Source: Hyphomonadaceae bacterium BL14
GTDB taxonomy: Bacteria; Pseudomonadota; Alphaproteobacteria; Caulobacterales; Maricaulaceae
Assembly (NCBI GenBank): GCA_027627705.1
Contig: CP091242.1
Coordinates: 110,075-174,074 of the forward strand
Length of the DNA stretch: 64,000 nt
Reading direction: 5' to 3'
A program made the translations under genes and the position numbers. This document shows, piece by piece, positions 1 to 9,789 of this stretch (the first letter of the stretch is position 1; each line of letters starts with the position of its first letter). Under the pieces are notes generated by a model that was not told the origin of the DNA, made no database searches, and saw nothing but the letters and a program-made list of their open reading frames with translations.

Positions 1-195
1 TTCTTCGCCACCCATCTGCACCGGCTGTTGCAGGCCTTGCTGGATCTGCCCGTGCCGGTCTGGCACCACCACCGCCTGCTGACCGACAACACCGGGCGCC
101 GCTACGCCAAGCGCGACCGGTCCCTGACACTGGAGGCTTTGCGCCAGGCGGGGGTCACGCCGGAGGATATCCGCGCGCGGGTGGGGCCGGGCTGA
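1..195 (+). CDS. gluQ: Glutamyl-Q tRNA(Asp) synthetase, C-terminal end (5' truncated by window)
   Basis: Only the last 64 codons are present; the gene runs in from before the window in frame 1 and stops with TGA at 193-195. The visible residues include HRLLTDNTGRRYAKRD followed by SLTLEALRQAGVTPEDI, which matches the end of the catalytic domain of GluQRS, where the KRDRS segment stands in for the class I KMSKS loop. GluQRS is a truncated glutamyl-tRNA synthetase paralog that attaches glutamate to queuosine-34 of tRNA(Asp). It lacks the anticodon-binding domain, and the short tail after the KRD loop fits this better than a full GltX. The reading as GluQRS is an inference from this end fragment alone. 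Confidence 0.75.
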   Translation, partial: FFATHLHRLLQALLDLPVPVWHHHRLLTDNTGRRYAKRDRSLTLEALRQAGVTPEDIRARVGPG

Positions 196-262
196 TCGCC
201 AAGCAGCCCGCGCGCCTTGCCCTGACGGGCGGGTCAGCGTCTATTGGGGGTGGTGAGATCAC

Positions 263-859
263 GTGTATGGACGACCCCCCATGGCCCTGTGGCGCGACGA
301 TAATCAGGAGCTGGTGCTGTGGGGCGAGGGCGTGCGTCTGCGCCCGCCTCATGCCGATGATTACGAGGCGTGGGCCAAGTTGCGCTATGCCAGCCGCCCC
401 CATACCGAACGCTGGGAGCCGGCCTGGGCCGAGGATGAGTTGACGCGCTCGGCCTACAAGCGCCGCCTGCGCCGATATCAGACAGATCTCGACAACGGGA
501 CGGGCTATCCGTTCTTTGTGTTCCGCCATGACGATGACGTGCTGGTGGGTGCGTGCAATCTCAACAATGTCCGGCGCGGCGTGCTCCAGGCCGCGGATCT
601 GGGATACTGGATCGGCACGCCCTATGTGCGCCGCGGTCATGCCCGGGCGGCGGTGCGCCGCGTCGTCGGCTACGCCTTTGCCACCTTGCGCCTGCACCGT
701 GTCGAAGCGGCAACGCGGCTGGAGAATCACGCCTCGCGCGCCCTCTTGGAATCACTCGGCTTCACCCATGAAGGCCGGGCCCGCGAGTTTCTGAAAATCC
801 ATGGGGCCTGGCGCGATCATGACCGGTTCGCGATTTTGGCAAGTGATCCGATCCGATGA
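263..859 (+). CDS. GNAT family acetyltransferase, RimJ/RimL type
   Basis: A 198-residue protein with the layout of RimJ/RimL-type N-acetyltransferases. The N-terminal strand reads GVRLRPPHADDYEAWAKLR. An acetyl-CoA loop follows (YWIGTPYVRRGHARAAVR, about residues 115-132), then the conserved LHRVEAATRLENHASRALLE stretch and GFTHEGRAREF near the end. RimJ/RimL enzymes acetylate N-termini of ribosomal proteins, but this large family has many substrates, so the target is unknown. The GTG at 263 has a GGTGAG five bases upstream; an ATG at 281 is an alternative start with no clear ribosome binding site. The stop overlaps the start of the EAL gene by four bases (ATGA), so the two are probably co-translated. 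Confidence 0.85.
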   Translation: MYGRPPMALWRDDNQELVLWGEGVRLRPPHADDYEAWAKLRYASRPHTERWEPAWAEDELTRSAYKRRLRRYQTDLDNGTGYPFFVFRHDDDVLVGACNLNNVRRGVLQAADLGYWIGTPYVRRGHARAAVRRVVGYAFATLRLHRVEAATRLENHASRALLESLGFTHEGRAREFLKIHGAWRDHDRFAILASDPIR

Positions 860-1998
860 GCGAGGCAGCGTTCAGGTCAGCGGCTCTCGCTGCCGGCGCG
901 CTGGCGCTGGAATGGGACGCGGTTACGCAAACGCTCACCCTGTCAGGCGACGCGAGCGCCATGGGCCTGGCCGGCGTGGCCGGGGCCGGTTGCCTGGCGG
1001 CGCTGGGCGAGCGCCTGGCACCGGGTGACCGGGCTGCGCTTGGAGCGCTCGGCGCGGCCCGCGAGCTGGACGTGCGCCTGCGCCTGGTGGGTGAGGACCG
1101 GCGCCTGCGGCTGGTGCGCCTGATCGGAAAAAGCGAAGCGGGGGTCTGGCGCGGCCTGATCCTGCCAGCCGGTGTGACGCCGGAGGACGGGCTTGAGCGC
1201 CTCGACCTGGAGGCCGATTTGTGCGCGGCGCTGGACACCGGCGCGATCACTGCCCATCACCAACCCATTGTATCTCTGGCCGGCCGGCACCTGGCCGGGT
1301 TCGAGGCGCTGGCGCGCTGGGTGCGCCCTGATGCCAGCGTCATGCGCGCCGATGATTTTGTGCCGCTGGCGCTGGAGCTTGGCCTCGCCGGTCAGATCGG
1401 GACGGCTGTGCGCGCAGCGGCGGCGGCCGATGCCGCCGCCTGGCGCGCGCTGGTACCGGACGCCAACGCTTTGTTCGTCGCCGCCAACGCTACGGCGGGC
1501 GAGATTTGCGATGCCGGTTTTGCCGATGCGCTGATCGCGACCGTGGAGGCGGCGGGCCTGCCTGCCCGCGCCTTCAAGCTGGAGATTACCGAAACGGAAA
1601 TCATGCGCGATCCCGATGCCGCCGAACGGGCCATGCAGGCGCTTAAATCGGCCGGGTTCTCGCTCGCGCTGGATGATTTCGGGACCGGATATTCCTCGCT
1701 GGCCCGGCTCGACCGCTTTCCCTTCGACACGGTCAAGGTCGACCGCTACTTCGTGCGCGCAGCAGGCGCGGATGCGTCGGCGCGCGCCATCATCTCATCG
1801 GTGGTGCGCATCGCCCACAGCTATGGCATGGGCGTCGTGGCCGAGGGCGTGGAAACCGAAGCGGACGCGGTTTTGTGCGCCGAGCTAGGCTGTGATCTGG
1901 CCCAGGGCTTCCGCTTTGCGCGCGCCCTGTCCGGCGACGCGGCGGGGGAAGCGGTGGTGAGCGGCGTGGCGGGGCGGTTCCTCGCGCCCGTTGCCTGA
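856..1998 (+). CDS. EAL-domain cyclic-di-GMP phosphodiesterase
   Basis: A 380-residue protein. Residues 1-125 are poorly conserved and may be a degenerate sensory domain; residues 130-375 form an EAL domain. Catalytic signatures are visible: FEALARW (the EAL motif), EITETEI, LALDDFGTGYSSL (loop 6 Asp pair), DTVKVD and VVAEGVET. The metal and general-base residues therefore look intact, so it should hydrolyse c-di-GMP to pGpG. The usual V-N-x-S strand reads VAANATA, a mild deviation. No GGDEF domain, receiver or membrane segment is present, so it is likely cytoplasmic. c-di-GMP turnover controls motility and polar development in this group, but no partner gene is adjacent. It overlaps the upstream acetyltransferase gene and converges on rnhA five bases downstream. 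Confidence 0.88.
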   Translation: MSEAAFRSAALAAGALALEWDAVTQTLTLSGDASAMGLAGVAGAGCLAALGERLAPGDRAALGALGAARELDVRLRLVGEDRRLRLVRLIGKSEAGVWRGLILPAGVTPEDGLERLDLEADLCAALDTGAITAHHQPIVSLAGRHLAGFEALARWVRPDASVMRADDFVPLALELGLAGQIGTAVRAAAAADAAAWRALVPDANALFVAANATAGEICDAGFADALIATVEAAGLPARAFKLEITETEIMRDPDAAERAMQALKSAGFSLALDDFGTGYSSLARLDRFPFDTVKVDRYFVRAAGADASARAIISSVVRIAHSYGMGVVAEGVETEADAVLCAELGCDLAQGFRFARALSGDAAGEAVVSGVAGRFLAPVA

Positions 1999-2002
1999 CC
2001 GG

Positions 2003-2464
2003 TCAGGTTTCAGCGGCGTCCACCGGACCGTTCAGAGTTTTGATTGCGGCGCGCGCCAGGGCGTCGGCGCGCTCGTTCTCGGGATGGCCGGCATGGCCCT
2101 TGACCCATTCCCAGACGATCTCGTGGCGGGCCGTGGCTGCATCGAGCCGCTTCCAGAGGTCCTCGTTCTTCACCGGCTTCTTCGCTGAGGTCTTCCAGCC
2201 ATTGGACTTCCAGGCGTTCATCCAGCGCATCACACCGTCGCGCACATAGGTGGAATCGGTCACCAGCCGCACCCGGCAGGGGCGCTTTAGCGTTTCCAGC
2301 GCCACGATCGCGGCCATCAGCTCCATGCGGTTATTGGTGGTGTCTGCCTCCCCGCCGGACAGCTCACGCTCCCTGCCGGCATACTCCAGCAGCGCACCCC
2401 AGCCGCCGGGGCCCGGATTGCCTGAACAGGCGCCGTCGGTGTGGATGACGACGGTCTGGCTCAA
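2003..2464 (-). CDS. rnhA: Ribonuclease HI
   Basis: A 153-residue protein of standard RNase HI length. The catalytic acidic residues are visible in [17 protein letters not shown] (first Asp), NNRMELMAA (Glu), LVTDSTYV (Asp) and NERADALAR (last Asp), together with the basic-protrusion region [17 protein letters not shown]. It removes the RNA strand of RNA-DNA hybrids during replication and repair. The start overlaps the end of ispH by four bases on the same strand, so the two form an ispH-rnhA transcription unit. This pairing is common in alphaproteobacteria. Confidence 0.97.
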   Translation of the reverse strand: MSQTVVIHTDGACSGNPGPGGWGALLEYAGRERELSGGEADTTNNRMELMAAIVALETLKRPCRVRLVTDSTYVRDGVMRWMNAWKSNGWKTSAKKPVKNEDLWKRLDAATARHEIVWEWVKGHAGHPENERADALARAAIKTLNGPVDAAET

Positions 2465-3405
2465 GCCACTTCCCGGGGTAGTTTGAACACCACATCCTCG
2501 CGCGCCACGGTCACTTCGCGAATGGTGATTGCGTAGCGCCCGGCCACCGCCGCGATCAAATCCTCAACCAGGTCCTCGGGCGCGCTGGCACCTGCGGAGA
2601 CGCCCAGCGTGGTGACTCCGTCCAGCCACGCCCAGTCAATCTCGTCAGCGCTGGGGACCAGATGCGCGGCGCGGGCCCCGGCTTTGAGCGCCACTTCGAC
2701 GAGGCGCACCGAGTTGGATGAGTTGGCCGCGCCCACCACCAGCACCAGGTCTGCATCCGCGCCGATCGCCTTGACCGCCGCCTGGCGGTTGGTGGTGGCG
2801 TAGCAGATGTCTTCCTTGTGCGGCGCAGCCATGGCGGGAAAGCGCGCCTGCAGGGCGCTGACAATCTCGGCGGTGTCATCCACCGACAGCGTGGTCTGGG
2901 TCACGAAGGCAAGATTGCCCGGATCGCGCGGGGTGAAGGCTTGTGCATCCGCTACGGTCTCGATCAGGTGAATGGCGCCATCGGGCAGCTGGCCCAGCGT
3001 CCCGACCACTTCGGGGTGGCCGGCATGGCCGATCAGCAGAATTTCCTTGCCTGCCTTGTGATGGCGCTCCGCCTCGACATGGACTTTGGAGACCAGCGGG
3101 CAGGTCGCGTCGACATAGAGCAGATTGCGCCGGGCAGCCTCGTGGGGCACGCGCTTGGGCACGCCATGGGCGGAAAACACGACGGGGCGGTCATCGGGGC
3201 AGTCGTCAAGCTCCTTGACGAACACCGCGCCCATGGTCTTGAGCCGGTTGACCACATGCTTGTTGTGCACGATCTCATGGCGCACATAAACCGGCGCGCC
3301 ATAGCGCTCCAGCGCCTTCTCGACGATCTGGATCGCCCGGTCCACGCCGGCGCAGAAGCCGCGCGGGGCGGCGAGCAGAACGGTCAGGGCAGGTTTGGCG
3401 GTCAT
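2461..3405 (-). CDS. ispH: 4-hydroxy-3-methylbut-2-enyl diphosphate reductase
   Basis: A 314-residue IspH/LytB. The three cysteines that hold the 4Fe-4S cluster are visible in [22 protein letters not shown] and ICYATTNRQ. Substrate-binding signatures [25 protein letters not shown] and ANSSNSVRL are also present. It carries out the last step of the non-mevalonate (MEP) isoprenoid pathway, making IPP and DMAPP from HMBPP in the cytoplasm. It is the first gene of a two-gene minus-strand unit with rnhA. The length is normal and nothing is missing. Confidence 0.97.
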   Translation of the reverse strand: MTAKPALTVLLAAPRGFCAGVDRAIQIVEKALERYGAPVYVRHEIVHNKHVVNRLKTMGAVFVKELDDCPDDRPVVFSAHGVPKRVPHEAARRNLLYVDATCPLVSKVHVEAERHHKAGKEILLIGHAGHPEVVGTLGQLPDGAIHLIETVADAQAFTPRDPGNLAFVTQTTLSVDDTAEIVSALQARFPAMAAPHKEDICYATTNRQAAVKAIGADADLVLVVGAANSSNSVRLVEVALKAGARAAHLVPSADEIDWAWLDGVTTLGVSAGASAPEDLVEDLIAAVAGRYAITIREVTVAREDVVFKLPREVA

Positions 3406-3562
3406 CGCAGTCCTCTGTCAGCCGGCGCGGGCGGGCGTTGCCCTTCGCGCGCGCGCGTCGTAGAGACGTCTACCAGACCCGGCCCGCCCCGCAAGGGTGC
3501 GCCGGACGAAGTCATCGGCGGCGCCGCCCGGCGCCGCGCTCTCAGGTCCGGGACTTTTCGTC

Positions 3563-4153
3563 ATGCGTTTCGCCGTCATCAGCCTCGCCGCCGCCGCCCT
3601 GACCCTCTCCGGCTGCCAGGGAGTGCGGAACTCGCTGAGCGGACCGCAACCCAATCCGGGACCCTGCCCGAACGCCCTGTCGCTCTATGACGCCCACCGG
3701 ATCGTCAATTTCGCCGGCCCGGACATCGTCTACGGCAATGTGGGCTTTACCGGTGAGATTCTCAATGTGGTCAGCAGCTGCACCTATGATGACCGGGCGG
3801 CGACCCCGATCGACATGGAGATGGGCATGCGCCTGGGCTTTGGCCGCGGCCCGGCAGCGATCGGCGACAGCGAGACCTACGAGCTGTTCATCACCGTGGT
3901 GCGCCTGGACCCTCAGCGTAATTTTATGGCTGTGATCCACCGGGAAAGCTTTCAGGTCACGGCAAATTTTCCGGCGGGCGTTGACCGGGTCGAGATCGTC
4001 GAGGAGTTCTCGTCGATCCGCATTCCGCGGGTGGAGCGGGACACTTCGGGCGTCAATTTCGAGGTGCTGGTCGGCTTCGAACTGACCGACGAGCAGCTGG
4101 AGTTCAACCGGTCTGGCATGCGGTTCCGTGTCAATGCCGGTCAGGACGGCTAG
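3563..4153 (+). CDS. Putative lipoprotein of unknown function
   Basis: A 196-residue protein starting MRFAVISLAAAALTLSGCQG, a lipoprotein signal peptide whose lipobox ends LSGC at Cys18. The mature part has two further early cysteines (GPCPNAL and SSCTYDD) and a beta-rich pattern, with RVERDTSGVNFEVLVGFEL near the C-terminus. I do not recognise a named family. It is probably anchored in the inner or outer membrane facing the periplasm. The upstream in-frame extension has no ribosome binding site and would bury the signal peptide, so the ATG at 3563 was chosen. It lies nine bases before argS and may be cotranscribed with it, without an obvious functional link. Confidence 0.75.
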   Translation: MRFAVISLAAAALTLSGCQGVRNSLSGPQPNPGPCPNALSLYDAHRIVNFAGPDIVYGNVGFTGEILNVVSSCTYDDRAATPIDMEMGMRLGFGRGPAAIGDSETYELFITVVRLDPQRNFMAVIHRESFQVTANFPAGVDRVEIVEEFSSIRIPRVERDTSGVNFEVLVGFELTDEQLEFNRSGMRFRVNAGQDG

Positions 4154-4162
4154 AGCGCGCCC

Positions 4163-5926
4163 ATGACGTCCCTTGTTGAAGACCTGACCGGCGCGGTCTC
4201 GGCCGCGTTCGAGTTGGCGGGCCTGCCGCCCGAGTTGGGCGGTGTGATCGAAAGCGACCGCCCCGATCTTGCGCCGTATCAGTGCAATGGCGCGCTGGCG
4301 GCCGCCAAAGCGGCCAAGGCCAATCCGCGCGCACTGGCAGCTTCCATCGCCGAGCACCTCAAGGCTTTGCGGCCTGACCTGAGCGTTGAAATCGCCGGGC
4401 CGGGCTTCCTCAATCTGATCCCGCCTGCATCGCTTTACGCCAATCGGGCGCAAGCGCTGTCCGCTGATCCCCGCACCGGCGCGCGCCTGGCACCCGATCC
4501 GCTGCGGGTCGTCATCGACTTTGGCGGCCCCAACGTCGCCAAGCCCATGCATGTGGGCCATCTGCGCTCCAGCGTGATCGGCGACAGCCTGCAGCGCCTC
4601 ATGCGCTTTCTTGGACACAGTGTGACCAGCGATATCCATCTGGGCGATTGGGGCCTGCAGATGGGCCAGCTGATCACCGAGCTGGAAGACGAGCAGCCAG
4701 ATCTTCCTTACTTTGACGCCGGATTTTCAGGACCTTATCCGGAGGCCGCGCCGGTCACCATTGATGATCTGGCCCGGCTCTATCCGCAGGCCAGCGCCAA
4801 GGGCAAGGTCGACCCGGCGCGCCAGGAGCGCTCGCGTCACGCGACGGCAGAGCTGCAGGCCGGCCGGCCGGGCTACCGCGCGCTGTTGCGCCATTTCATC
4901 TCGGTGTCGATTGCGGCACTGAAAGTGGATTTCAATGATCTCGGCGTGCATTTCGACCTTTGGAAGGGCGAGAGCGACGTCAATGACCGGATTGCCGGTA
5001 TGGTCGCCGATCTTCGAAAGCGCGCGATTGCTGAAGAGAGCGATGGCGCACTGGTGATCCGGGTGGCGCGTGAGGATGACAAGAAGGATCTGGCGCCCCT
5101 CATTCTGGTCAGCTCGCAAGGCTCGGCGCTCTACGCCACCACCGATCTGGCCACCATTCTGGAGCGCCGCCGCGAGCTGGATCCCGACCTGATGCTTTAC
5201 GTGGTCGACCTGGGCCAGTCGGACCATTTCGAACAGGTGTTCCGCGCCGCTGTTCTGGCGGGCCTGGCTGAAGACGGCGGGCTGGAGCATGTGAAGTTCG
5301 GGACGGTCAATGGCCCGGACGGCAAGCGCCTGCGTACCCGCGATGGCGGCACGTTCCGCCTGGCTGACCTGATCGGTCAGGCCCGCGAGCGCGCCCGCGC
5401 CCGTCTGACCGAGGCGGGGCTGGGAACCGAACTGCCGGCCGAGGCTTTCGAGGATGTGGCGCGCAAGGTCGCCAATGCGGCGATCAAATTCTCCGACCTG
5501 CAGAACGTGCGCACCACCAATTACGTCTTTGATCTGGACCGGTTCGTCAGCTTTGAGGGCAAGACCGGTCCGTACTTGCTGTATCAGGCCGTGCGCATTG
5601 GCTCGCTCTTGCGCAAGGCCGCAGGCGAGGGTCTGAAAGATGGCCCGGTGCAGATCAGCCATGACGCCGAGGCCGCGCTGGTGCGCCGGCTGGACGGATT
5701 CGATGCGGCGGTGCAACGGGCCGAAAGCGGGCGTGCGCCGCACATATTGTGCGAGCACGCCTTCAACCTCGCCCAGGCGTTTTCCGCCTTCTACACCCAG
5801 TGCCCGATCCTGCCGGAGAAGGACGAAGCGGTTCGCGCCGCCCGCCTGACCCTGGCGCGTACCACACTGACCCAGTTGCGCACCGTGCTGGACCTGATCG
5901 GCCTGGATGTGCCGGAGCGGATGTAG
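4163..5926 (+). CDS. argS: Arginyl-tRNA synthetase
   Basis: A 587-residue class I aminoacyl-tRNA synthetase. An N-terminal Arg-tRNA synthetase additional domain (about residues 1-100) is followed by the HIGH motif as HVGHL at residues 130-134 within NVAKPMHVGHLRSS. The catalytic core contains YVVDLGQSDHFEQVF, and the loop GTVNGPDGKRLRTRDGGT occupies the KMSKS position. The C-terminal DALR anticodon-binding domain ends LRTVLDLIGLDVPERM. Length is typical. It charges tRNA(Arg) in the cytoplasm. The next feature downstream is the glycine riboswitch, and I see no strong terminator between the two. Confidence 0.97.
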   Translation: MTSLVEDLTGAVSAAFELAGLPPELGGVIESDRPDLAPYQCNGALAAAKAAKANPRALAASIAEHLKALRPDLSVEIAGPGFLNLIPPASLYANRAQALSADPRTGARLAPDPLRVVIDFGGPNVAKPMHVGHLRSSVIGDSLQRLMRFLGHSVTSDIHLGDWGLQMGQLITELEDEQPDLPYFDAGFSGPYPEAAPVTIDDLARLYPQASAKGKVDPARQERSRHATAELQAGRPGYRALLRHFISVSIAALKVDFNDLGVHFDLWKGESDVNDRIAGMVADLRKRAIAEESDGALVIRVAREDDKKDLAPLILVSSQGSALYATTDLATILERRRELDPDLMLYVVDLGQSDHFEQVFRAAVLAGLAEDGGLEHVKFGTVNGPDGKRLRTRDGGTFRLADLIGQARERARARLTEAGLGTELPAEAFEDVARKVANAAIKFSDLQNVRTTNYVFDLDRFVSFEGKTGPYLLYQAVRIGSLLRKAAGEGLKDGPVQISHDAEAALVRRLDGFDAAVQRAESGRAPHILCEHAFNLAQAFSAFYTQCPILPEKDEAVRAARLTLARTTLTQLRTVLDLIGLDVPERM

Positions 5927-6024
5927 GCGCGCCTTCCCGATTGACTCGACTCTGCGTCTGGCTAGTTTGGCGCGTCGGTTGCGAGCGCCGGGAGGCGGAC
6001 GGGATCGGGTATGCATGAAGGCCC

Positions 6025-6230
6025 CCTGCGGGAGAGACCGGCCAAAGACGCCGGCGCCGAAGGCGCAACCGCCCCGGAAACGCTCAGGCGACAGGACCGC
6101 AGGATGATGGCCGACGCTGGAAAGCGGGCGCGGGTGCATGGCATCCGCCGCCCCACCGAAGGAGCAATGCGCCGCAGGCCCGGGGTCTGTGGACGCAGGA
6201 ATCTCTCAGGTCTCGGGACAGCGGGGGCGC
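6025..6230 (+). promoter_or_regulatory. Tandem glycine riboswitch (two aptamers)
   Basis: The 364-base gap between argS and gcvT carries two glycine aptamers in series. The first has a 7-bp P1 helix formed by CCTGCGG (6025-6031) and CCGCAGG (6097-6103), and contains GGGAGAGACC, CGCCGAAGGCGCAACC and CGCTCAGGCGACAGGACC. The second, about 6108-6230, contains the canonical cores ACCGAAGGAGCAA (6155-6167) and CTCTCAGG (about 6203-6210) followed by GGGACAGCGGGGGC. These are the conserved elements of the gcvT motif (RF00504 class). Glycine-bound riboswitches of this type usually turn on glycine cleavage genes, which fits the gcvT start 60 bases downstream. No clear intrinsic terminator is visible, so control may be at translation initiation. 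Confidence 0.9.
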
Positions 6231-6290
6231 ATACGGTACCGGCTCACGCCGGATCGTAGCCGCCAACCCGCGCTTGAGGATTCCGACGAG

Positions 6291-7391
6291 ATGGCCGACG
6301 ACGCAAGCCTTCACAAGACCCCGCTTTACGACCTCCATGTTGAGCTCGGCGCGCGCATGGTGCCGTTCGCGGGCTATGCCATGCCGGTTCAGTATGACGG
6401 CGTCATGGCCGAACACAACCATACCCGCGCCGCCGCGGGGCTGTTTGACGTGTCCCATATGGGTCAGGCGCGCGTGTCGGGTGACGAAGCCGCCTTCGAG
6501 GCGCTGATCACCGCCGATCTCGGCGCGCTGGGCGTGGGCGAGCAGAAATACACCCTCCTGCTCAATGACCAGGGCGGGATCATGGACGATCTGATGATCT
6601 CGCGGCCGGACGACGGCGATCTGTTCATGGTGGTCAACGCTGCGTGCAAGGACAGCGACTTCGCCCACATGCGTTCGCGCTTCGGCTCGCGCGCCGGGCT
6701 TCACGAACTGAACGACCGCGCATTGCTGGCTCTGCAGGGGCCGCAGGCGGGCGCGGTGATGGCCGATCTGTGCCCGGATGCGGCCAAGCTGGTGTTCATG
6801 CAGGCGAGTGCGGTCACGCTGGACGGTATGGACTTGCTGGTGTCGCGCTCGGGTTATACCGGCGAGGACGGGTTCGAGATTTCGGTGGCCGCCCATCAGG
6901 CCGACGCGCTGGCACGCCGTCTCCTGAGCGATGAGCGGGTCAAGCCCATTGGCCTGGGCGCGCGTGATTCGCTGCGGCTGGAGGCCGGCCTGTGCCTCTA
7001 TGGCCATGACATGGACGAGACGATCACGCCGGTGGAGGCGAGCCTAGTCTGGGCGCTCGCCAAGTCGCGCCGCGAGCGGGGTGATTTCCCCGGCTCCGCG
7101 CGCATCCTGGCCCAGCTGGAGGCTGGCGCAGAGAAGAAGCGTGTCGGCATTCTGCCCGGCGACCGCGCCCCGGCCCGCGAGGGTACGCAGATTGTCGTGG
7201 GCGGTGAAACCGTTGGGGTGATCACCTCGGGCGGGTTCGGCCCGACCGTGGGCGGGCCTGTCGCCATGGGCTATGTCCGCACGGATCTGGCCAAACCCGG
7301 CCAGCCCGTCGAGCTGATGGTGCGCGGCAAATCGCGCCCGGCCGAAATCGCCAAAACCCCATTTGCGCCGCACCGCTTCTATCGCGGCTGA
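6291..7391 (+). CDS. gcvT: Glycine cleavage system T protein (aminomethyltransferase)
   Basis: A 366-residue GcvT. Folate-binding and structural signatures include [42 protein letters not shown] and the catalytic-region [24 protein letters not shown] stretch, seen here as [18 protein letters not shown]. It moves the aminomethyl group from lipoyl GcvH to tetrahydrofolate and releases ammonia. The start ATG at 6291 has GAGGA ten bases upstream. Longer in-frame starts would place coding sequence inside the riboswitch and are rejected. It is the first gene of gcvT-gcvH-PaiB-like-gcvPA-gcvPB and sits directly behind the glycine riboswitch. Confidence 0.97.
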   Translation: MADDASLHKTPLYDLHVELGARMVPFAGYAMPVQYDGVMAEHNHTRAAAGLFDVSHMGQARVSGDEAAFEALITADLGALGVGEQKYTLLLNDQGGIMDDLMISRPDDGDLFMVVNAACKDSDFAHMRSRFGSRAGLHELNDRALLALQGPQAGAVMADLCPDAAKLVFMQASAVTLDGMDLLVSRSGYTGEDGFEISVAAHQADALARRLLSDERVKPIGLGARDSLRLEAGLCLYGHDMDETITPVEASLVWALAKSRRERGDFPGSARILAQLEAGAEKKRVGILPGDRAPAREGTQIVVGGETVGVITSGGFGPTVGGPVAMGYVRTDLAKPGQPVELMVRGKSRPAEIAKTPFAPHRFYRG

Positions 7392-7416
7392 TCTGATTGT
7401 CTGGAGGAGACGCACC

Positions 7417-7782
7417 ATGACCACCCGTTACACCAAGGACCATGAATGGATACGCATCGATGGCGATTTCGCTGTTGTGGGGATCACCGCCTACGCCGCC
7501 GAGCAGCTGGGCGATGTGGTGTTCGTCGAGCTGCCCGAAATCGGCAAAACCCTGTCCCAGGGCGATGAAATGGCCGTGGTCGAGAGCGTCAAGGCGGCCT
7601 CGGAGGTTTACGCCCCGGCCTCGGGCGAAGTGGTCGCGGTCAATGACGCGCTGGAAGGCACGCCGGCCATGGTCAACGAGGCACCGGACGGGGAGGGCTG
7701 GTTCGTCAAGCTCAAGCTGTCCGACCCTGCCCAGCTTGAGGCCATGATGGATGACGCTGCCTACAAGGCGCACACGAGTTAG
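7417..7782 (+). CDS. gcvH: Glycine cleavage system H protein (lipoyl carrier)
   Basis: A 121-residue GcvH of standard length. The lipoylated lysine lies in [19 protein letters not shown], and the protein opens with [19 protein letters not shown], both diagnostic. It shuttles the methylamine group between the P and T proteins. Ribosome binding site GGAGGAGA lies just upstream of the ATG at 7417, 25 bases after the gcvT stop. Upstream in-frame codons overlap gcvT and are not needed. Confidence 0.97.
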   Translation: MTTRYTKDHEWIRIDGDFAVVGITAYAAEQLGDVVFVELPEIGKTLSQGDEMAVVESVKAASEVYAPASGEVVAVNDALEGTPAMVNEAPDGEGWFVKLKLSDPAQLEAMMDDAAYKAHTS

Positions 7783-7798
7783 AAGGGCTGATCGCGCG

Positions 7799-8443
7799 AT
7801 GAGCTGGCCGCCGCACGCCTTTGCTGTCACCGACCGGGCCGAAGCGGCGTCTGTGATCGCGGCCTGGCCCTTCGCTACGATCGTGGTGAATGGCCCGGAC
7901 GGCCTGGTGGCGGCGCGCACGCCAGTGGCGCTGGAGCACGCCGCAGATGGCGGGCTGGAGGCGCTGGTGGGCCATGTATCGCGGGCCAACCCGATCTGGT
8001 GCGCTATAGGCGAGGGCGCTCCGGCGATGGCATTGTTTTCCGGGCCGCACGCCTATGTCAGTGCCTCGGCCTACCCGTCCAAGGCGGTGCATCGACGCGC
8101 GGTGCCAACCTGGAATTACGTTGCCGCCGAAGCCCATGGCGATGCGGTTGTGTTCGAGGACGAGGCGCAGCTGCACGCGCTGGTCGAGGCGCTGACGCAG
8201 CGCTTTGAATCGGGCCGCGCGCAGCCCTGGTCTGTCGCCGACGCGCCGGCGGACTATGTGTCGGCGCTCATGAAAGGAATTGTGGGCCTGCGCCTGACAG
8301 TGCGCGAGGTCCATGCGACGAAAAAGCTCAGCCAGAACAAGGCGGGCGCAGACTTTGACGGGGTGAAGGCGTTTCTGAACGCCGAACCTGAACCGGGCGC
8401 CCGCCAGACGGCGGCGCTGATGAGCGAACTGGAGCGAGGCTGA
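7799..8443 (+). CDS. PaiB-like FMN-binding protein inside the gcv operon
   Basis: A 214-residue protein of the PaiB family (FMN-binding negative transcriptional regulator, flavin split-barrel fold). Family signatures are [38 protein letters not shown] and, near the end, [15 protein letters not shown]. In Bacillus PaiB is linked to control of sporulation and protease genes, but most proteobacterial members are uncharacterised. It is translationally locked into the operon: AGAAGGG precedes its ATG 17 bases after gcvH, and its TGA overlaps the gcvPA ATG by one base. The context suggests a role tied to glycine or pyridoxal/flavin metabolism, but that is inference. Confidence 0.82.
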   Translation: MSWPPHAFAVTDRAEAASVIAAWPFATIVVNGPDGLVAARTPVALEHAADGGLEALVGHVSRANPIWCAIGEGAPAMALFSGPHAYVSASAYPSKAVHRRAVPTWNYVAAEAHGDAVVFEDEAQLHALVEALTQRFESGRAQPWSVADAPADYVSALMKGIVGLRLTVREVHATKKLSQNKAGADFDGVKAFLNAEPEPGARQTAALMSELERG

Positions 8444-9789
8444 TGCGCTATCTGCCGCTGACACCTGAAGACCGCAAAGACATGCTGGAGACGATCGGGG
8501 CACCCAGCGTGGACGCGCTGTTCGCCGACGTGCCCGAAGCGGCGCGGCTGAAAGGCCCCGTGGACCTGCCGCGCAGGGCCACCGAGCTGGAAGTGGAGCG
8601 CGCCTTCACCGCAATGGCGGGACGAAACCTGAGCGCCTCCACCGCGCCGTTCTTCGTGGGCGCGGGCGCTTACAAGCACCATGTGCCCGCGACGGTGGAT
8701 CATCTGATCCAGCGCTCGGAGTTTCTGACCAGCTACACGCCCTACCAGCCTGAAATCAGCCAGGGCACGCTGCAGACGCTGTTCGAATTCCAGACCCAGG
8801 TGGCGCTGCTGACCGGGACCGATGTGGCCAATGCGTCCATGTATGACGGGTCCACAGCCTGCGCCGAGGCGGTGCTGATGGCCTGCCGCATCACCAAGCG
8901 CCAGCGCGCCGTGCTCAGCGGCAATCTGCATCCCCATTATGCAGAAGCCACGCGCACGCTGGCCAAATACATGGATATCGAGATCGAGGCGGCGGCACCG
9001 GTGCCCGGCGGGCTCGACGCGGTCAGCGACGCGCTGACCGACGATGTCGCCTGCGTGGTGGTGCAGAACCCGGACGTGTTCGGCCAGGTTCATGACCTGC
9101 GGCCGCTGGCCGAAGCCGCCCATGCCAAAGGTGCGCTGCTGATTGCCGTGTTCACAGAAGTGGTGTCGCTGGGCCTGATCGAAAGCCCCGGGGCCATGGG
9201 TGCCGACATCGTGGTGGGCGAGGGCCAGTCGCTGGGCGTGGGCCTGCAGTTTGGCGGGCCGTATGTGGGCCTGTTCGCCTGCCGCGACGACCGCAATTTC
9301 ATCCGCAACCTGCCCGGCCGCCTGGCCGGTGAGACGGTGGATGCCGACGGGCGGCGCGGCTTTGTGCTGACCCTGTCAACGCGCGAGCAGCACATCCGGC
9401 GCGACAAGGCGACGTCGAATATCTGCACCAACTCCGGGCTGATGGCGCTGGCCTTTACCATCCACATGACGTTGCTGGGCGAGACGGGCCTGCGCACGCT
9501 GGCCCGTCTGAACCATGAGCGCGCGTGCGAGATGGCTGACCGGCTCGCCGCCCTGCCGGGCGTGGAGGTGCTCAACAGCGCCTTCTTCAACGAGATCACT
9601 GTCCGCCTGCCCAAACCCGCCGCGGGCGTCGTGGAGGCGCTGGCCGCCAAGGGGATACTGGCAGGCGTGCCCGCCAGCCGGTTGTTCCCCAAAGGCGGAC
9701 TGGACGATCTTCTGATGCTGGCCGCGACCGAAACCACTACCCAAGCCGACCTCGACGCGCTCGAGGCGGGCCTGAAAGAGGTGCTGTAA
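8443..9789 (+). CDS. gcvPA: Glycine dehydrogenase (decarboxylating) subunit 1, split P protein
   Basis: A 448-residue N-terminal-half P protein. Signatures are [19 protein letters not shown] at the start, [20 protein letters not shown], the PLP-fold stretch [20 protein letters not shown], and [23 protein letters not shown] sequence near residue 310. In the split type, subunits 1 and 2 together form the PLP-dependent decarboxylase that loads the aminomethyl group onto GcvH. It overlaps both neighbours by one base (TGATG upstream, TAATG downstream), which implies coupled translation and fixed subunit ratio. Confidence 0.97.
   Translation: MRYLPLTPEDRKDMLETIGAPSVDALFADVPEAARLKGPVDLPRRATELEVERAFTAMAGRNLSASTAPFFVGAGAYKHHVPATVDHLIQRSEFLTSYTPYQPEISQGTLQTLFEFQTQVALLTGTDVANASMYDGSTACAEAVLMACRITKRQRAVLSGNLHPHYAEATRTLAKYMDIEIEAAAPVPGGLDAVSDALTDDVACVVVQNPDVFGQVHDLRPLAEAAHAKGALLIAVFTEVVSLGLIESPGAMGADIVVGEGQSLGVGLQFGGPYVGLFACRDDRNFIRNLPGRLAGETVDADGRRGFVLTLSTREQHIRRDKATSNICTNSGLMALAFTIHMTLLGETGLRTLARLNHERACEMADRLAALPGVEVLNSAFFNEITVRLPKPAAGVVEALAAKGILAGVPASRLFPKGGLDDLLMLAATETTTQADLDALEAGLKEVL

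Noticed and set aside
4727..6139. A 470-codon open frame antisense to argS that also crosses the glycine riboswitch
   Set aside because: No family signature and it runs through a conserved RNA element.
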